NCBI GenBank assembly: GCA_034401795.1
Contig: CM067366.1
Coordinates: 81,938,891-82,002,890 of the forward strand
Origin: Chaetoderma sp. LZ-2023a
Lineage: Eukaryota; Mollusca; Caudofoveata; Chaetodermatida; Chaetodermatidae
Direction of reading: 5' to 3'
Length of the DNA: 64,000 nt
This document shows, one piece after another, positions 34,019-47,600 of the stretch (positions are counted from its first letter, which is position 1; every line of letters begins with the position of its first letter). The position numbers were made by a program, and so were the translations under genes. A model generated the notes under the pieces. It saw nothing but the letters and a program-made list of their open reading frames with translations. It did not search any database and was not told where the DNA came from.

Positions 34019-34150
34019 TAACCGCTCCACCGATGAATTCCACATCATTTTTAAGGCACCAATATAGGAAACCTGTTGAATATTTTGAAATTAATTTGAC
34101 TGGAAGCAGCAATGGTTTCCAATGATGTATGACTTCAAAAATATTATGAA
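34019..34150. repeat. Left end of a TTAACC...ccgatgaattcc element with family B part
   Basis: ttaaccgctccaccgatgaa, then 'tgttgaatattttgaaatta' and a worn inverted half. Confidence 0.5.
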
Positions 34151-34159
34151 ATTAGTTCT

Positions 34160-35375
34160 TAATACTAGATTGATCGATCGATGACACGTCATCGCAAATC
34201 CCCAAGTTCATCGCTTTGAACTTTTGACCCCACACCACAACCCACCCCAGGGGCTGGAGCCAAATGTAAATGTGCTCATCAACTCGCAGGGTTAGAAATA
34301 AATGAAAGGATGTAGTTGTCCGCAGGCAACGTTTGATTCCATTTCAGGCATTTTCAGGTTGCCCACCGCAGATTAAGGTTGTCCGTATACATGCATGTTA
34401 AGCTAAATGACAACGAAAATTAGAATCACTATTGCTTTGTCAAGTAAATTCTGAAGAATGGCTACAATTATTGAGAAATGGCATTAAGCATACTACTGGT
34501 TACTCTTTCTAATAATTAAATAAATAAATGGCTGTAAATTCTGAAGAATGGCTACAATTATTGAGAAATGGCATTAAGCATACTACTGGTTACTCTTTCT
34601 AATAATTAAATAAATAAATGGCTTAAAACAAAGAGTTAATCAGTACATGTAGGTATCAAAAACACAGTAAAACATGTATAATACTTTAATAGTCTGGAGT
34701 ATTTATCATGGTTTACCTGTGTACCATTAACAGCCAATGTTTAGTTGCCCTTTTGAAAACCATGTTGCCCCGGGCAACAGGGCAAATGGACATTTCGATC
34801 CCTACCTCCACATTGATATATAACTCCCATAAAAAATTTAGTTGAATTCCGTCCAATGTTTTCGAAGGAGTGGCATACTGTAACAATGAATTTCTTGACA
34901 CTTGGACTGCTTAGGGGTGGAGCCAAATCTAAATGTGCACTCCACATTGATATGGGTAACGTAATATTAAATTTAGTTGAATTCTGTCAAACGGTTTCAG
35001 AGGAGTTACATTACAATTAATTTCTTGACCTTTTGCCACCCATCCCCCCACCCAAAGGGGCCGGAGACAAATGTATGTGCTCATCCACTCAATATTAATA
35101 TGGTAACTCACATAGCAAATTTGGTTGAATTCCGTTAATGGTTTCAGAGGAGTTGCATTACAATCAATTCTTTTACCCTTTGACACCTATCCCCCACCCA
35201 CCCCTGGGGGTGAGGCCAAATGTAAATGTGCTCATGTACTCCACATTGATATATGGGTAACTTACATACCAAATTTCATTGAATTCGGCCCCCCCCCCTC
35301 CCTCCCACCCACCCACCCCCCCGGATGGTCGCCATGGCATAACCTCACTTGGCCATTCTGGCCAGGTGAGCTAAC
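34160..35375. repeat. Diverged array, about 140-base units, ending ccaggtgagct
   Basis: Four or more units share 'tccacattgatat.gggtaac', 'aaattt.gttgaattc', 'cggtttcagaggagtt' and 'ccaaatgtaaatgtgctcat'. The right edge 'ggccaggtgagctaac' matches that at 10083. It is interrupted by the duplication at 34444. Confidence 0.75.
34444..34623. repeat. Perfect-looking tandem duplication, 90-base period
   Basis: Two consecutive copies starting 'gtaaattctgaagaatggct' at 34444 and 34534. I see no difference between them. Confidence 0.95.
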
Positions 35376-35832
35376 AATAAATGGATATCTTTAAAATACA
35401 CATTCGATAATCATGATAATTATAATCTGTGTTACAAATCAGTTCCGTCTCTGATTTTGAACACTCCTAGTTCACAATGTAAACATCTGTGTACATTAAC
35501 ACCGATGTTTACATTACTTGACAATAGTTTCCTGGTTTAATTATGATAAGAGCAGATGGTAATAAATACAGGTGTTGAAAGCCATTATCACCATGCTATC
35601 TTTAATCAGGAAGGCCAGGCCTTGTGTCTACAGGATTATTTAATGGTGCTATAGAATGTCCTCATGAGATGCCTAAAGATGAAAGATTTGTAGGTTATTT
35701 ATAAAAGTATGCAAAATCATAAAAAAGCGGAAGCTGACGTGAAAATTCAAAATAATATAGCTTATGTGATAAATGGAATCTCAAACTGTTTGCTACTTCA
35801 TATCAAGTTCATATCATGATTAGTAGCAGTAC
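35376..35832. other. Intronic DNA, nothing assigned
   Basis: No repeat family or open frame that I can support between the array edge and the DIRS-3 boundary. Confidence 0.5.
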
Positions 35833-35876
35833 GACCCAGACGTATATATACTGGTCTGGCGTTTTGTTAGCTTACT

Positions 35877-36136
35877 AAAATACTTAGCACTCAATTCACT
35901 GTTTGCTATAAGTCACCTGACTTAGATATCTCAGAAAATGTTAACCTATTCATTCCCATGGTGTGGGTTCCCTTGAAACAAGGATAGCAGAGATACATCC
36001 CTCCACTGGGTAGTCTAACTCTAAAGCAGTCATTGCTCTAGGGAACCGGTTCCTCTATTCCTATAGAGAACATATAAACGAGTCTGTGAGCATGCGCACT
36101 TATGCTACTATGCATGCGACCGAGTCCAAGCCGTCA
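35877..36136. repeat. DIRS-3 inverted terminal repeat (3' side)
   Basis: Inverted partner of 44229-44502: 'cattcccatggtgtgggttc', 'gggaaccggttcctctattc' and 'gagcatgcgcacttatgc' all recur. Small indels separate the copies. Confidence 0.9.
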
Positions 36137-36203
36137 TTAATTAATTCCACAAATTTTTAATATTGATTTGCAATTTAATGACGTGGGGTGGCCGAGATGG
36201 GCC

Positions 36204-36325
36204 ACAGTGAATTGAGTGGTAAGTATTTTAGTTAACTAACAAAACGCCAGACCAGTATATATACGTCTGGGTCATTTTGTAACACAACAAAAATACTAAG
36301 CCACTCAATTCACTGTTTGCTAAAA
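36204..36325. repeat. DIRS-3 internal complementary region
   Basis: Joins inverted copies of both extreme ends: 'atatacgtctgggtc' (left) meets 'attttgtaacacaac' (right). The motif gtggtaagtat is kept here. Confidence 0.9.
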
Positions 36326-38504
36326 CATAGAATTGGTCAGAGCCCAAATACTAGGTGGGTTGGTAAATTGCAAATCAGGAATGAAAGGTTAATCACCAAA
36401 AATACTAAAACCAACTAAATCGCTGAAGTGCTGAAAGAGCACGAACAAACAAATGTTCTAAATAAAATACAATAATATAATGATAATTAGAAAATCTCAG
36501 CAAAGAGAATTTAAAAACAGACGTGAGATGGTGAAGAAGACGGCTGGCTAAAGAATCTAGGCAATTGAGCCTAGGTTTGAGTGGCGAAATGAGAAATGCC
36601 AGATTGTGAATTGAATCTCTGATCTTTCAGATAAAAATAATGTAGAATCTGACATTTATACTGCAACTTACATAATGTCGCCCACTGATAGATCTGCATA
36701 GAATGCGAAGGAGAAGGCCATACCACGAACATCGTGTGTCTTAACACTTACTGAGTGTCTCCTGGAGATACATTCTAGTGTCGATTAATGGTGTCTGTAA
36801 TCCAGTTGATGAGATGCGCGCTTACTAAACAAATTTGCATAAGTAACCTGAATGGTGTTTCAAAAAGATCTTTTAAATTGGGTATAGTTTTCGGAATGGA
36901 TTGAAAACAATTAATTAGGTCTTATATATATAAGATCTCTTCAAGGGCAAAGAATGAGGCCCGATCTCCTACCACCTAGAAAAGATCATTCACAAAAAGA
37001 ATATGAATATCAAAATGCCATCTAACAAATGCGGCCGCTAGTACAAAAAGAATGATTTCAGAGTTATACAATTAAACAGATGGACCCAAGAATGAATTAA
37101 TAGAGGAATTTATTATAGGTATTTGCCTTTGTGCTATACCCTAAAAATACCGGTACCATGGATAAATGATGTAAATACTTAATAACTCTCAAACCGGCTT
37201 CTAGAAAATAAAGAAGGATAGATGCTAGTGAAAACGATAACACCACCCCAGCATACAGAGATTTAAATCATCAAAAAATATCCCATGAATCTATGACTTG
37301 ATGATGGGATGCAGAATCGGGCGAGATAATGTGTTGTTCTAACAACCATTTGAAAACCTTAAATATACTCTGGTAAATTCTCCTGTAACAGATAGTTTGA
37401 ATTGATTAAGAATACTAAAGTTCAGACAAAAAAATCAATTTCTGAAAAGATGAACTGAAAGCTGCTGTTAAACGAGATAGAAAATCAGCAAAATTGGTAA
37501 GACGCTTTGGATTTCCACAAAGAGGACTACAAGATCCACTGAATAACTCTCACTGGGCCAAGAAGGAGTGATTAAAGGGATAATACATTCTGCTGACAAA
37601 AGTTCTTAAAGACAATTGTACTAGAAACTGCTGACAAAAGTTCTTAAATACAATTGGCGCTAGAAAGTTAAATTGAAGATATTTAAACAAAATGTGAAGT
37701 CTATGACTGGGCCACAGCATCTACCGCCAGAGCCTAGCCTGGAGGAAGAATATGAACATCAGATCTGGACACTATACTGAGTAGAAACTTAATGGGATGT
37801 AATAAATGAGCTACAAGGAAAATTATTCTACCTGGAATGTGAGCTGCTGAAGGTTTTCCTGACATCTCCACCGCAGGAGGAAGACCATGACTCCAGACAA
37901 AATATGATAACCTCAACTGCCCTACTTGTTGATGAAAGTCACTACTATAGAAATGACCGCATGAGCAGATAGGTGCTTGTGAAAGAGACAATATCTCTTC
38001 ATTGACCAATATTCCAGAGTATTGAAGAGGAATACTAGAGTATTAGTTCCTGTTCTAGTTCCTGAAAAGGAAGAGAGTAGTAAGACTACTTTATCTGATT
38101 CCATAGACACAAGAACGAGAGGAAATTCTATAGCGATCCCCTCCGAAAAACACGTAAGAACAAGACATCAAACTGGACCTGCAGATGGATAAACTGGTGA
38201 ATTGGTACCGATGACACCCAGCGAATGAAAATACAGTGTATGCAGTCGTGGTGAGGGACAAAATTCTGAATTACCAGACTTGACCTTCGTACACAAAACT
38301 GACTCCATTTGGCCCAAATTTTAACACAATTAAGGAACCTTCCAAGCCAGAGGAATCCCAGACTGGCCATGATGTAATTAAAAGAACCCAGATCCAGTTA
38401 GGATCAATTCTGTATGTATAGAAATATCAGAAAACAATGTCCCTTATCCTTGACGAGACCAGTGATGACTAGGCAAAATGACTCCATGTCCATATTATTC
38501 CTTT

Positions 38505-38646
38505 CATCGATGAACTCCATTTCTGAGACAACATATCAGGAAAAGAGTTGAATATTATAAAACGATTGACTAAGTAATTTTTGTCTCAAACAGTATCAAA
38601 GCAGCCATGGGTTCCAGACAAAATAATTCCAAAATATACAACAGAA
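38505..38646. repeat. Family B copy inside DIRS-3
   Basis: 'cctttcatcgatgaactcc' then 'gttgaatattataaaacg' and the inverted half 'ttccaaaatatacaaca'. Confidence 0.45.
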
Positions 38647-40664
38647 TTAGTATTAAATCATGAAGTGTAAATTTTTTGGAAGTTGTCAGAAAAGGATAAA
38701 TATATGAGTTGAAGATAAGAGCCGAGACCCTATAAAAGATGATCTGCCAACACCTCATAATCCTTAAAGTCTTTGGATTCTGCCATTCCTCCACTGTATC
38801 CTACTTGAAAAGAGCAGATATTTTTTGATCAGGAACAGAAGCAGGACTAATGTCAAAGGAGACCAACATGGTTTGATAGAAAAAAGGGGGATTCAATGAC
38901 TACATTGATTGTACCTTATATGTAGGAAATCTGCTACCTAAGACATGCATGAGGCTAGCTATACCCATCCCCACCCCTGATAGAGTAGAGATTATATAGA
39001 AGCGCTTAAGCATGACAGCTAGGACCAGAATAAACCTGCAGAATCTTATTTTACAAATCTAATTTTAAAACAAAGCTAGTATGATATGAGCCCAATTGTT
39101 AATATCTTTATCAGATGATTAAACAGGAAAGAAGTCCCTCAGACCTGTGACCAGATCAATGATGGATAAGGACAACTGACTGAAACTACACAGAAAAGTG
39201 AAAGGAAAAAACCATATTCCACAATCCATGCGAAGGCAATAATCCAATCAGCTTTGTTAGGCCCCCTTGAGGAATTTATTTAATAATGCCTGGGAAAGTT
39301 AGAATTTAGAAGAATAAAAATAGGCTTGAATAGATAAGGCTGAGAAGACATCTCCATATGAAAATAATAGAAATAGACATATCCCTAGACAAATAAAAAG
39401 ATCAAAATTTCTACTGAACTCGAGAAAGGAGCGGTGTAAATCTTGATAAGACAAAAAAGATTTTGTTATTGTGACAAGCTTACATTCACCCATAGATATG
39501 CTTCATAATGGCGAGGGATCCTACTGATAGAAAAGAAAGACTGAAAAACTATGTTAAAAATAAATCAGGCCAGATATGATACTAAAAGATAGCAAACCAC
39601 TATTCACAATTAAAATAATAAAGCCTGACGCACTTATTTGCAGATTGATATTAGGAGAATCGAAAGATGATTGATTCCAATTTTTTGAGAGAACAGGTCG
39701 AAAGATGGAGGCTGATAGGAAGAGAGTAATACATGAGAAGATTCAGGAGCAAAACGAAATCTAGTGAAATCAAAACGACAAAAGCGCTGCTAGGATCATA
39801 AGACAAAATTAAATCATTCCTAGAAGATAAATGCGAAGAGTTGGGTGTACACAAGGTTTCGAAGGATGAGGATAATTGGATGGTTCAGCCATTGCACTAA
39901 GAGCAACTAATAAAGAATTAAAGACTTAAAAATAAGAGCCCCTGAAATAGGGCATTTAAATTGTCAAGTGATTTAGAAACAAACAATACCAGCAAAACAA
40001 CAGAAGTGAATTGATTTGGCATACCTAAACCAGAAGTTTAATTATAATCAGTTGCTATACCATAAAAATTGAAAGTTATAATCTAGGTAATAATACTGAG
40101 CACAGGACAATTAGGCCTTATGGTCATCTCTTATTCATTTATCTCCATGCCTGTGCCATCACTTACGATCATGGTTTGCGAGTACGGTGTAGTCATGCAT
40201 TGCCTCTTGACTATGCCAAAGCCTACCTAAACCATTTTCGAATGGTTTAAGAGATGGTGTGGAAACAACATGTTCAGACAAACATTTCACAGTTTACACA
40301 CCCCTTAGAGAGCACATTTTTCTAACTAGGTTAGTTCTCCCCCTCTTCTGGTAGACTTTCAGATGATTTCCACGAGTAATAGTCCATTTGCAAGCAGAAT
40401 GTTATATTTGACTATAACAATTAATCGATTGAGAGCCGATAGACGGATCCATCATAGCCTGGGTACGTGCTCTATATATCCAATTTCACCCAAGTTAAGT
40501 ACCCGCAGAAAGAATTTCCAAAATGATGAGAGATTAGATTATACATTAAGTAGGGAAAAACCCCATCTTAGGGCTAATAAAAGTGGCTGATAGTCAAGAA
40601 CTTTCCTGATCCAAAGGCTATGCTTGCTACTAAAACACTGAGATCAACACACATCTCTGATATA

Positions 40665-42304
40665 TACACCTGTGCAAAAGTTAAGCACCACCCTATTTTT
40701 ACGCACATGCCAGGGTATATTCATGTGCTATGAAGAAAGCAATAGCATAAACATTTATGTACCCATCCATCTTAGTAGAGGAATGCTGATTATGATGGTG
40801 TGGAAACACTGTATGTTTTTGTTTGAACTTGAAAACGAGGCCTGAATATGGTTACGTTGACACAACTGACAACTATTGCCCTACAGTTGACACACGTGGC
40901 TAGATTGTCATTAATGGTGTCTGAAAACGAAGTTTAACATCTGTGCACGAGTTTGAGACTGTCATTATTAATACCGGGTATATCCACCTTGTGCCTGGAT
41001 GACGGCCTGGACACGACGTCTCATGCTGGTCACCAACCGACTGATACGCCATTGTGGTATTCGTTGCCATTCAAGATGGAGTGCGTCTGTTAATTCCTGT
41101 AGGTTCTGCACAGGAGGATCCCTCCTTCTCACCATGTTTCCCAGAATGTCCCAGATATGCTCAATAGGGTTCATGTCAGGGCTCCTTGCTGGCCATGGTA
41201 GGGTTTCGATGGCATTCTGGCGGAGGTATTCATGCACAGCTCTAGCACGATGTGGTCGGGCGTTGTCTTCCATGAATATAGGGTGGGTTCCAGGTGCATG
41301 ATTTACAAAATGAGGGACCACAACTCTATCCAGTATGGAATCTTGATATATTTGTCCATTTAGTGTTCCAGGTACAGTCAACAGATCCAGCTTACAATCA
41401 AATGAGATGCACCCCCATATCATAACGGAACCTCCACCAAATGGAACTTCTTCCATGATGTTACGTTGGTCGTACGCCGTGCGTCTGGACCTCCATACAC
41501 GAGTTCGACCATCTGTGGCATGAAGCAGGAACCGACTTTCATCGGACCAGTGTACCCGTCTCCAGGATCTCATGTTCCAGTGTCTTCTTTCGTTGCACCA
41601 CCTCAGACGCTCCTCTTTGTGGTGTGCAGTGAGGAGAGGACGACTGACAGGTCTCCTAGCTTTCATGCCAGCAGCATACAGTCTCCTTTTGACGGTAGAC
41701 ATTGACACTCTATTGCGCGTTTCCCATTGCTGGCTGAGCACTCTGCTGTTGGTGAATGGAGATCTCCTAACAAGGCGTACTAGGGCTCGATCATCACGGG
41801 CAGTAGTCTTCTTCGGTCTTCCAGATCTAGGCCTGTCCTTCACCTCGTTAGTTTGCCCATGTTTTGCAATCAAACGACTGATTACAGTATGGTTAATGTT
41901 CAGCTGTCTGCCAATCTCTCTGCATGACATACCAGTGGTATGCATGCCTATGATTTGCCATTTCACGCGATCACTTAACCTTCATCTTGCCATAGCGGTT
42001 CACAATCAAGAGCTAATTCTCTCTGTACAAATAAACTAAGGTCATGAACACAAAATTCCTAATCTTGTCGCCTAAATCTGTATGTAATGTTCTACACCTC
42101 AAACTGGACTTTTACATAACTGAACATGTGTGCTGTTTCCCGCCACGCACGGACATCAAGCGGCGTGAAGTCATGCATGCATGTGCATTTCGTACTTGGA
42201 ATTATGTCAGCTAACGCGGGGACAAAAAGTATGGCAGCCTAGTTGTACCATCATGTTTCTACGTTCTATTGTTTTTGCTGGTGCTTAACTTTTGCACAGG
42301 TGTA
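40665..42304 (-). mobile_element. Tc1-type DNA transposon, about 1.64 kb
   Basis: Ends are inverted repeats of about 26 bases (tacacctgtgcaaaagttaa and on) flanked by TA on both sides (40663-40664 and 42305-42306), the Tc1/mariner target. It contains one transposase gene on the minus strand and little else. It lies inside the old DIRS-3, so it came later. The nearly open transposase and matching ends indicate a fairly recent insertion. Confidence 0.95.
40968..41993 (-). CDS. Tc1-type transposase (DD34E), early stop in leader
   Basis: Cut-and-paste transposase. An N-terminal helix-turn-helix (about REIGRQLNINHTVISRL) is followed by a GRPKKTT hook-like linker. The catalytic triad is seen in HWSDESRF, FMEDNARPH and NPIEHIWD, with 34 residues between the second Asp and the Glu, i.e. 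DD34E as in Tc1. It ends at 40968 with GGYTRY. The expected family start is the ATG at 41993 (M-A-R...), but codon 4 is TGA (41984-41982). Downstream of it the frame is open for 332 codons from 41966, where the first codon is GTG, not ATG. The next Met is in IIGMHTTG. So this copy probably does not make a full-length protein unless it starts internally; a CGA-to-TGA change would explain the stop. Confidence 0.93.
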
Positions 42305-42589
42305 TAGTAAAACTTGGTCATCAAAGTTTGTAGCGTTTACTATCAAAATATTAAACATTTAACTCTCGAAGTTATTAGTCATAAGTTGCAACTGAAATAA
42401 GTTGAATCTGAATAAGTACCAGCAAATATGGGAGTGGCGTATTTACTTATAAATCCATAAATAGGTCGCACATTTATACTCAATTTACACGTTCTAAAAA
42501 ATTTGCGCGCACTATATACAAGGATAAAACTTATTTTCCTCTGAATTTTTAAACATCTTAACGTCTGAAGATACCACGAAAAAAAACCT

Positions 42590-42800
42590 GCACAAATCTT
42601 GTCACCTCGCGGCTATGCTTAATGTGTACCTCAAAACATCATTCGCAGAAGTGAAATTATTAAATTGAACAGCCTAAATATTGCGTATCCTTTTATAAAG
42701 ATTGTTTTTTCCATCAAAATTAATCCTAACTTGACATAAATGTTGTCTTTATAATATATAAATCAGAATCACGTGATAATCACATGATATATAAATCACG
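42590..42800. repeat. Foldback-arm repeat as at 10092
   Basis: 'gaagtgaaattattaaattg' with 'cctaaatattgcgtatcc' and 'ccatcaaaattaatcctaac'. It lies in the decayed 5' part of DIRS-3. Confidence 0.6.
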
Positions 42801-43700
42801 TGATATTATCTGACCAGATCAGGTTAAAGCAAATTTTAATGAAGTATCATAAGCGAGTACTCGGATAAAGTTATCCTGGAATCGGAAATTCGGCAATGAG
42901 ATCTACGCTTCTCGTCAGCGCCTCCAAACGGAGATTTACTTTGCCACTGGCTGGCTCACTAACATTAGACGCGGGCTACCCAGTTTAATTATCGGGCGTT
43001 CATGCAATTTTTCTACAGCATTACGTTTTAGATCATTTTATGTTGGTCACTCACATTACAATATAACCAGTAATATATATGATAAATTTTATCGCTAGAT
43101 TTAGAAATCAAGTGAACGTCAGTTTCTCGCTAGATTTACAAATCAAGTGAACCTGATTATGATAATCTGACACAGGCTTAATAGCCTATCTAACAAAAGA
43201 CGGTTATGTGATTACGAGGATTCAAATCAGTATCGTAATTTTGAACATCCGGGCATTCCGAGATCATCCGACATTTGCCAATTTACGACACACTAAAGAG
43301 GATATCCCATAGTAACGCAATGTTTACATTTTTCATGAAACTAAGGGCATAAAAAAAAAACTTGTGTCGAATAACCCCGCCCGGTATTTGAAAACATAAA
43401 ATCTCGAGTAATTTTTATAAGATATTAAATAAAAGGTAAAAAGGTTTCACGGCCCATTGCTTGTAATGTTAAATTAGCCTGCAAAAACGGCGCCAATTTA
43501 AAGCGAATCGCGAATTAATATGATGGTCTTGTCTTTATTGTAATACGACTGACATGACTGATCATCATGAAGTAATTGCGAGTTTCATGTTAGTTGGTTA
43601 GTAAAGGTCCTTAGAAGGACCTCTCGCTTTTCTTCAGGGGATGATCGTGGTGTACCCTTGTGGTGTTCATCCGGTCCACCACGCCTGTTTGCACCACTGT
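42800..43700. other. Decayed interior of DIRS-3, nothing assigned
   Basis: AT-rich with scattered CG. The location corresponds to the Gag-like part of a DIRS, but I can recognise no motif. Confidence 0.4.
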
Positions 43701-43708
43701 CACATTCT

Positions 43709-43950
43709 TAATAGATCCAATAACTTCCCAACCAGTATATTACATAGTTATGTAGGATACCTTATGTAGGATTCGATCCAAACCGGTATGTAGTATACCG
43801 TATGTAGGAAAGAATGACGCTCGGAAATACGTACCTAGTCAAAACTCTTAATTGATCCACTAACTTCCGGTATGTTACATATGTTATGTAGGATACCTTT
43901 CGTAGGAGATGTTCCAAACCGGTATATAGTATACCTTTCGTAGGAACGAG
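43709..43950. repeat. Two-copy direct repeat, about 138-base spacing
   Basis: 'tatgtaggatacctt.tgtagga' and 'ccaaaccggtat.tagtatacc' occur in both copies, at about 43709-43812 and 43849-43950. This is in the leader side of DIRS-3. Confidence 0.75.
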
Positions 43951-44228
43951 CCTCGTGGCTAAAATAGGATCAGAGTTATTGACTTCACCTGGCTTGTAAT
44001 GTGAAGCTAGCGCCATTTTCTTTCAACTTGGTCACAACGAACTTTCTGTTCATATTCACGTAAATTATAAACATTTTACATAAGTACTATGACTTATTCA
44101 ACAAAGACCACTTGTACTGTGGTATTCATGAAAAATCAAATGTGGATGTAGCTCCACAAGATTATGGAATGAATAGGATTTGTTGAGATAAAAGTTAGGT
44201 GTTTCCTGTAATACAGAAAATTTATTAA

Positions 44229-44502
44229 TGCCGGCTTGGACTCGGTCGCATGCATAGTAGCATAAGTGCGCATGCTCACAGACTCGTTTATATGTTCTCT
44301 ATAGGAATAGAGGAACCGGTTCCCTAGAGCAATTACTGCTTTAGAGTTAAAGAGATACTATCAAGACTACCCAATGGAGGGATGTATCTCTGCTAACCTT
44401 GTTTCAAGGGAACCCACACCATGGGAATGAATAGGTTAAAATTTTCTGAGATATCTAAGTCAGGTGACTTATAACAAACAGTGAATTGAGTGGCTTAGTA
44501 TT
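44229..44502. repeat. DIRS-3 inverted terminal repeat (5' side)
   Basis: Partner of 35877-36136. It carries gtgcgcatgctc near the inner edge, like the GCGCATGCGC palindrome of DIRS-1. Confidence 0.9.
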
Positions 44503-44689
44503 TTTGTTGTGTTACAAAACTGCAGATCTCATTTGGAACACCCTAAAAGCCTGCATGTTCAAAATGTGATCTTGTGTAATAAATTTGATACAAAATTACA
44601 ACTCAGTTGAGATCCTCAATCCATCATCAAGGTCATGTAATTTCACACGTAATTTTTCATTCCTAGCTTCTATGCAGGCACCTTCTGTT

Positions 44690-47600
44690 CAAATCTTTAA
44701 CATAATGTCTCCAGTCCCTCTCAGAGTGTGCATCCTGTCTCCAGTCCCTCTCAGAGAGTGTCATCCTCTCTCCAGTCACCCTCAGAGGGTCATCCTGTCT
44801 TCAGTCCCTCTCAGAGTGTCATCCTGTCTCCAGTCCCTCTCAGAGAGTGTCATCCTGTCTCCAGTCCCTCTCAGAGTGTGTCATCCTGTCTCCAGTCCCT
44901 CTCAGAGAGTGTCATCCTGTCTCCAATCCCTCTCAGTGTGTCATCCTGTCTCCAGTCCCTCTCAGAGTGTGTCATCCTGTCTCCAGTCCCTCTCAGATTG
45001 TCATCCTGTCTCCAGTCCCTCTCAAAGTGTGTCATCCTGTCTCCAGTCCCTCTCAGAGTGTCATACTGTCTCCAGTCCCTCTCAGAGTGTGTCATCCTGT
45101 CTCCAGTCCCTCTCAGAGAGTGTCATCCTGTCTCCAGTCCCTCTCAGAGAGTGTCATCCTGTCTCCAGTCCCTCTCAGTGTGTCATCCTGTCTCCAGTCC
45201 CTCTCAGAGTGTGTCATCCTGTCTCCAGTCGCTCTCAGAGAGTGTCATCCTGTCTCCAGTCCCTCTCAGAGTGTCATCCTGTCGCCAGTCCCTCTCAGAG
45301 TGTGTCATCAGTCACCCTCAGAGAGTGACATCCTGTCTCCAGTCCTTCACAGAGTGTCATCCTGTCTCCAGTCACTCTCAGAGTGTGTTATTCTGTCTTC
45401 AGTCACTCTCAGAGTGTGTTATCTTGTCTCCAGCCCCTCTCAGAGTGTCATCCAGTCTCCAGTCATTCTCAGAGAGTGTCATCCTGTCTCCAGTCATTCT
45501 CAGAGTGTGTCATCCTGTCTCCAGTCCCTCTCAGAGAATGTCATCCTGTCTCTAGTTCCTCTCAGAGTGCTATCCTGTCTCTCACATAGTGTCACCCTGT
45601 CTCCAGTCCTTCTCATTGTGTGTTATCCTGTCTCAACTCCATCTCAGTGTGTCATCTTGTCTCCAGTCCCTCTCATTGTGTGTTGTCCTATCTCCAGTCC
45701 CTCTCAGTGTGTCATCCTGTCTCCAGTCCCTCTCAGAGTGTGTTAGCCTGTCTCCAGTCCCTCTCAGAGAGTGTCATCCTGTCTCCAGTCCCTCTCAGAG
45801 AGTGTCATCCTGTCTCCAGTCCTTCTCAGAGAGTGTCATCCTGTCTCCAGTCATTCTCAGAGTGTGTCATCCTGTCTCCAGTCCCTCTCAGAGAATGTCA
45901 TCCTGTCTCTAGTTCCTCTCAGAGTGCTATCCTGTCTCTCACATAGTGTCACCATGTCTCCAGTCACTCTCAGCGTATGTCATCCTGTCCCCAGTCCCTC
46001 TCATTGTGTGTTATCCTGTTTCCACTCCCTCTCAGTGTGTTATCCTGTCTCCAGTCTCTCTCATTGTGTGTTATCCTGTCTCCAGCCCCTCTCAGTGTGT
46101 CACCATGTCTCCAGTCCTTCTCATTGTGTGTTATCCTGTCTCAACTCCATCTCAGTGTGTCATCCTGTCTCCAGTCCCTCTCATTGTGTGTTGTCCTATC
46201 TCCAGTCCCTCTCAGTGTGTCATCCTGTCTCCAGTCCCTCTCAGAGTGTGTTAGCCTGTCTCCAGTCCCTCTCAGAGAGTGTCATCCTGTCTCCAGTCCC
46301 TCTCAGAGAGTGTCATCCTGTCTCCAGTCCCTCTCAGAGTGTGTCATCCTGTCGTCAGTCCCTCTCAGAGTGTGTTATCAGTCACCCTCAGAGAGTGACA
46401 TCCTACTCAGTCCCTCTCAGTGTCATCCTGTCTCCAGTCACTCTCAGAGAGTGTCATCCAGTCTCCAGTCCCTCTCAGAGTATGTCATCCTGTCTCCAGT
46501 CACTCTCAGAATGTGTTATCTTGTCTCCAGCCACTCTCAGTGTCATCCTGTCTGCAGTCCCTCTCAGAGGGTGTCATCTTGTCCCCAGTCCCTCCCAGAG
46601 TGTGACATCCTGTCTCCAGTCCCTCTCAGAGAGTGTCATCCTGTCTCCAGTCCCTCTCAGAGTGTCATCCTGTCTCCAGTCCCTCTCAGAGTGTCATCCT
46701 GTCTCCAGTCCCTCTCAGAGTGTCAGCCTGGCTTCAGTCCCTCTCAGAGTGTGTCATCCTGTCACCAGTCCCTCTCAGAGTGTGTCATCAGTCACCCTCA
46801 GAGAGTGACATCCTGTCTCCAGTCCCTCTCATAGTGTGTTAGCCTGTCTCCAGTCCCTCTCAGAGTGTGTCATCCCGTCTCCAGTCCCTCTCAGAGTGTC
46901 ATCCTGTCTCCAGTCCCTCTCAAAGTGTGTAATCCTGTCTCCAGTCCCTCTCAGAGTGTCATCCTGTCTCCAGTCCCTCTCAGAGTGTGTCATCTTGTCT
47001 CCAGTCCCTCTCAGTGTGTCATCCTGTCTCCAGTCCCTCTCAGAGTGTGTCATCCTGTCTCCAGTCCCGCTCAGAGAGTGTCATCCTGTTTCCAGTCCCT
47101 CTCAGAGTGTGACATCCTGTCTCCAGTCCCTCTCAGAGAGTGTCATCCTGTCTCCAGTCCCTCTCAGAGTGTCATCCTGTCTCCAGTCCCACTCAGAGAG
47201 TGTCATCCTGTCTTCAGTCCCTCTCAGAGTGTGTCATCCTGTCACCAGTCCCCCTCTCAGAGTGTGTCATCAGTCACCCTCAGAGAGTGTCATCCTGTCT
47301 CCAGTCACTCTCAGAGTGTGTTATCTTGTCTCCAGCCCCTCTCAGAGTGTCATCCAGTCTCTAGTCCCTCTCAGAGTGTGTCATCCTGTCTCCAGTCACT
47401 CTCAGAGTGTGTCATCCTGTCTCCAGTCCCTCTCAGAGTGAGTTATCATGTCCCAAGACCCTCTCAGAGAGTGTCATCCTGTCTCTAGTTCCTCTCAGAG
47501 AATGCTATCCTGTCTCTCACATAGTGTCACCATGTCTCCAGTCACTCTCAGAGTATGTCATCCTGTCCCCAGTCCCTCTCATTGTGTGTTATCCTGTTTC

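Larger units (their letters stand above)
35833..44519 (-). mobile_element. Old, heavily decayed DIRS element (DIRS-3) with a Tc1 insertion
   Basis: About 8.7 kb including the 1.64-kb Tc1, so about 7.05 kb of DIRS. Inverted repeats (35877-36136 and 44229-44502) and an internal complementary region (36204-36325) are clear. Between them, AT-rich sequence keeps only scattered resemblance to recombinase (about 36600-36830) and RNase H/MT regions (about 37700-38400). It has many breaks, so I call no gene. It is much older than DIRS-1 and DIRS-2. Confidence 0.88.

Noticed and set aside
36182-36200. tRNA gene suggested by the tggccgag A-box-like motif near each DIRS internal region
   Set aside because: No B-box or cloverleaf could be drawn around it; kept only as a motif observation.
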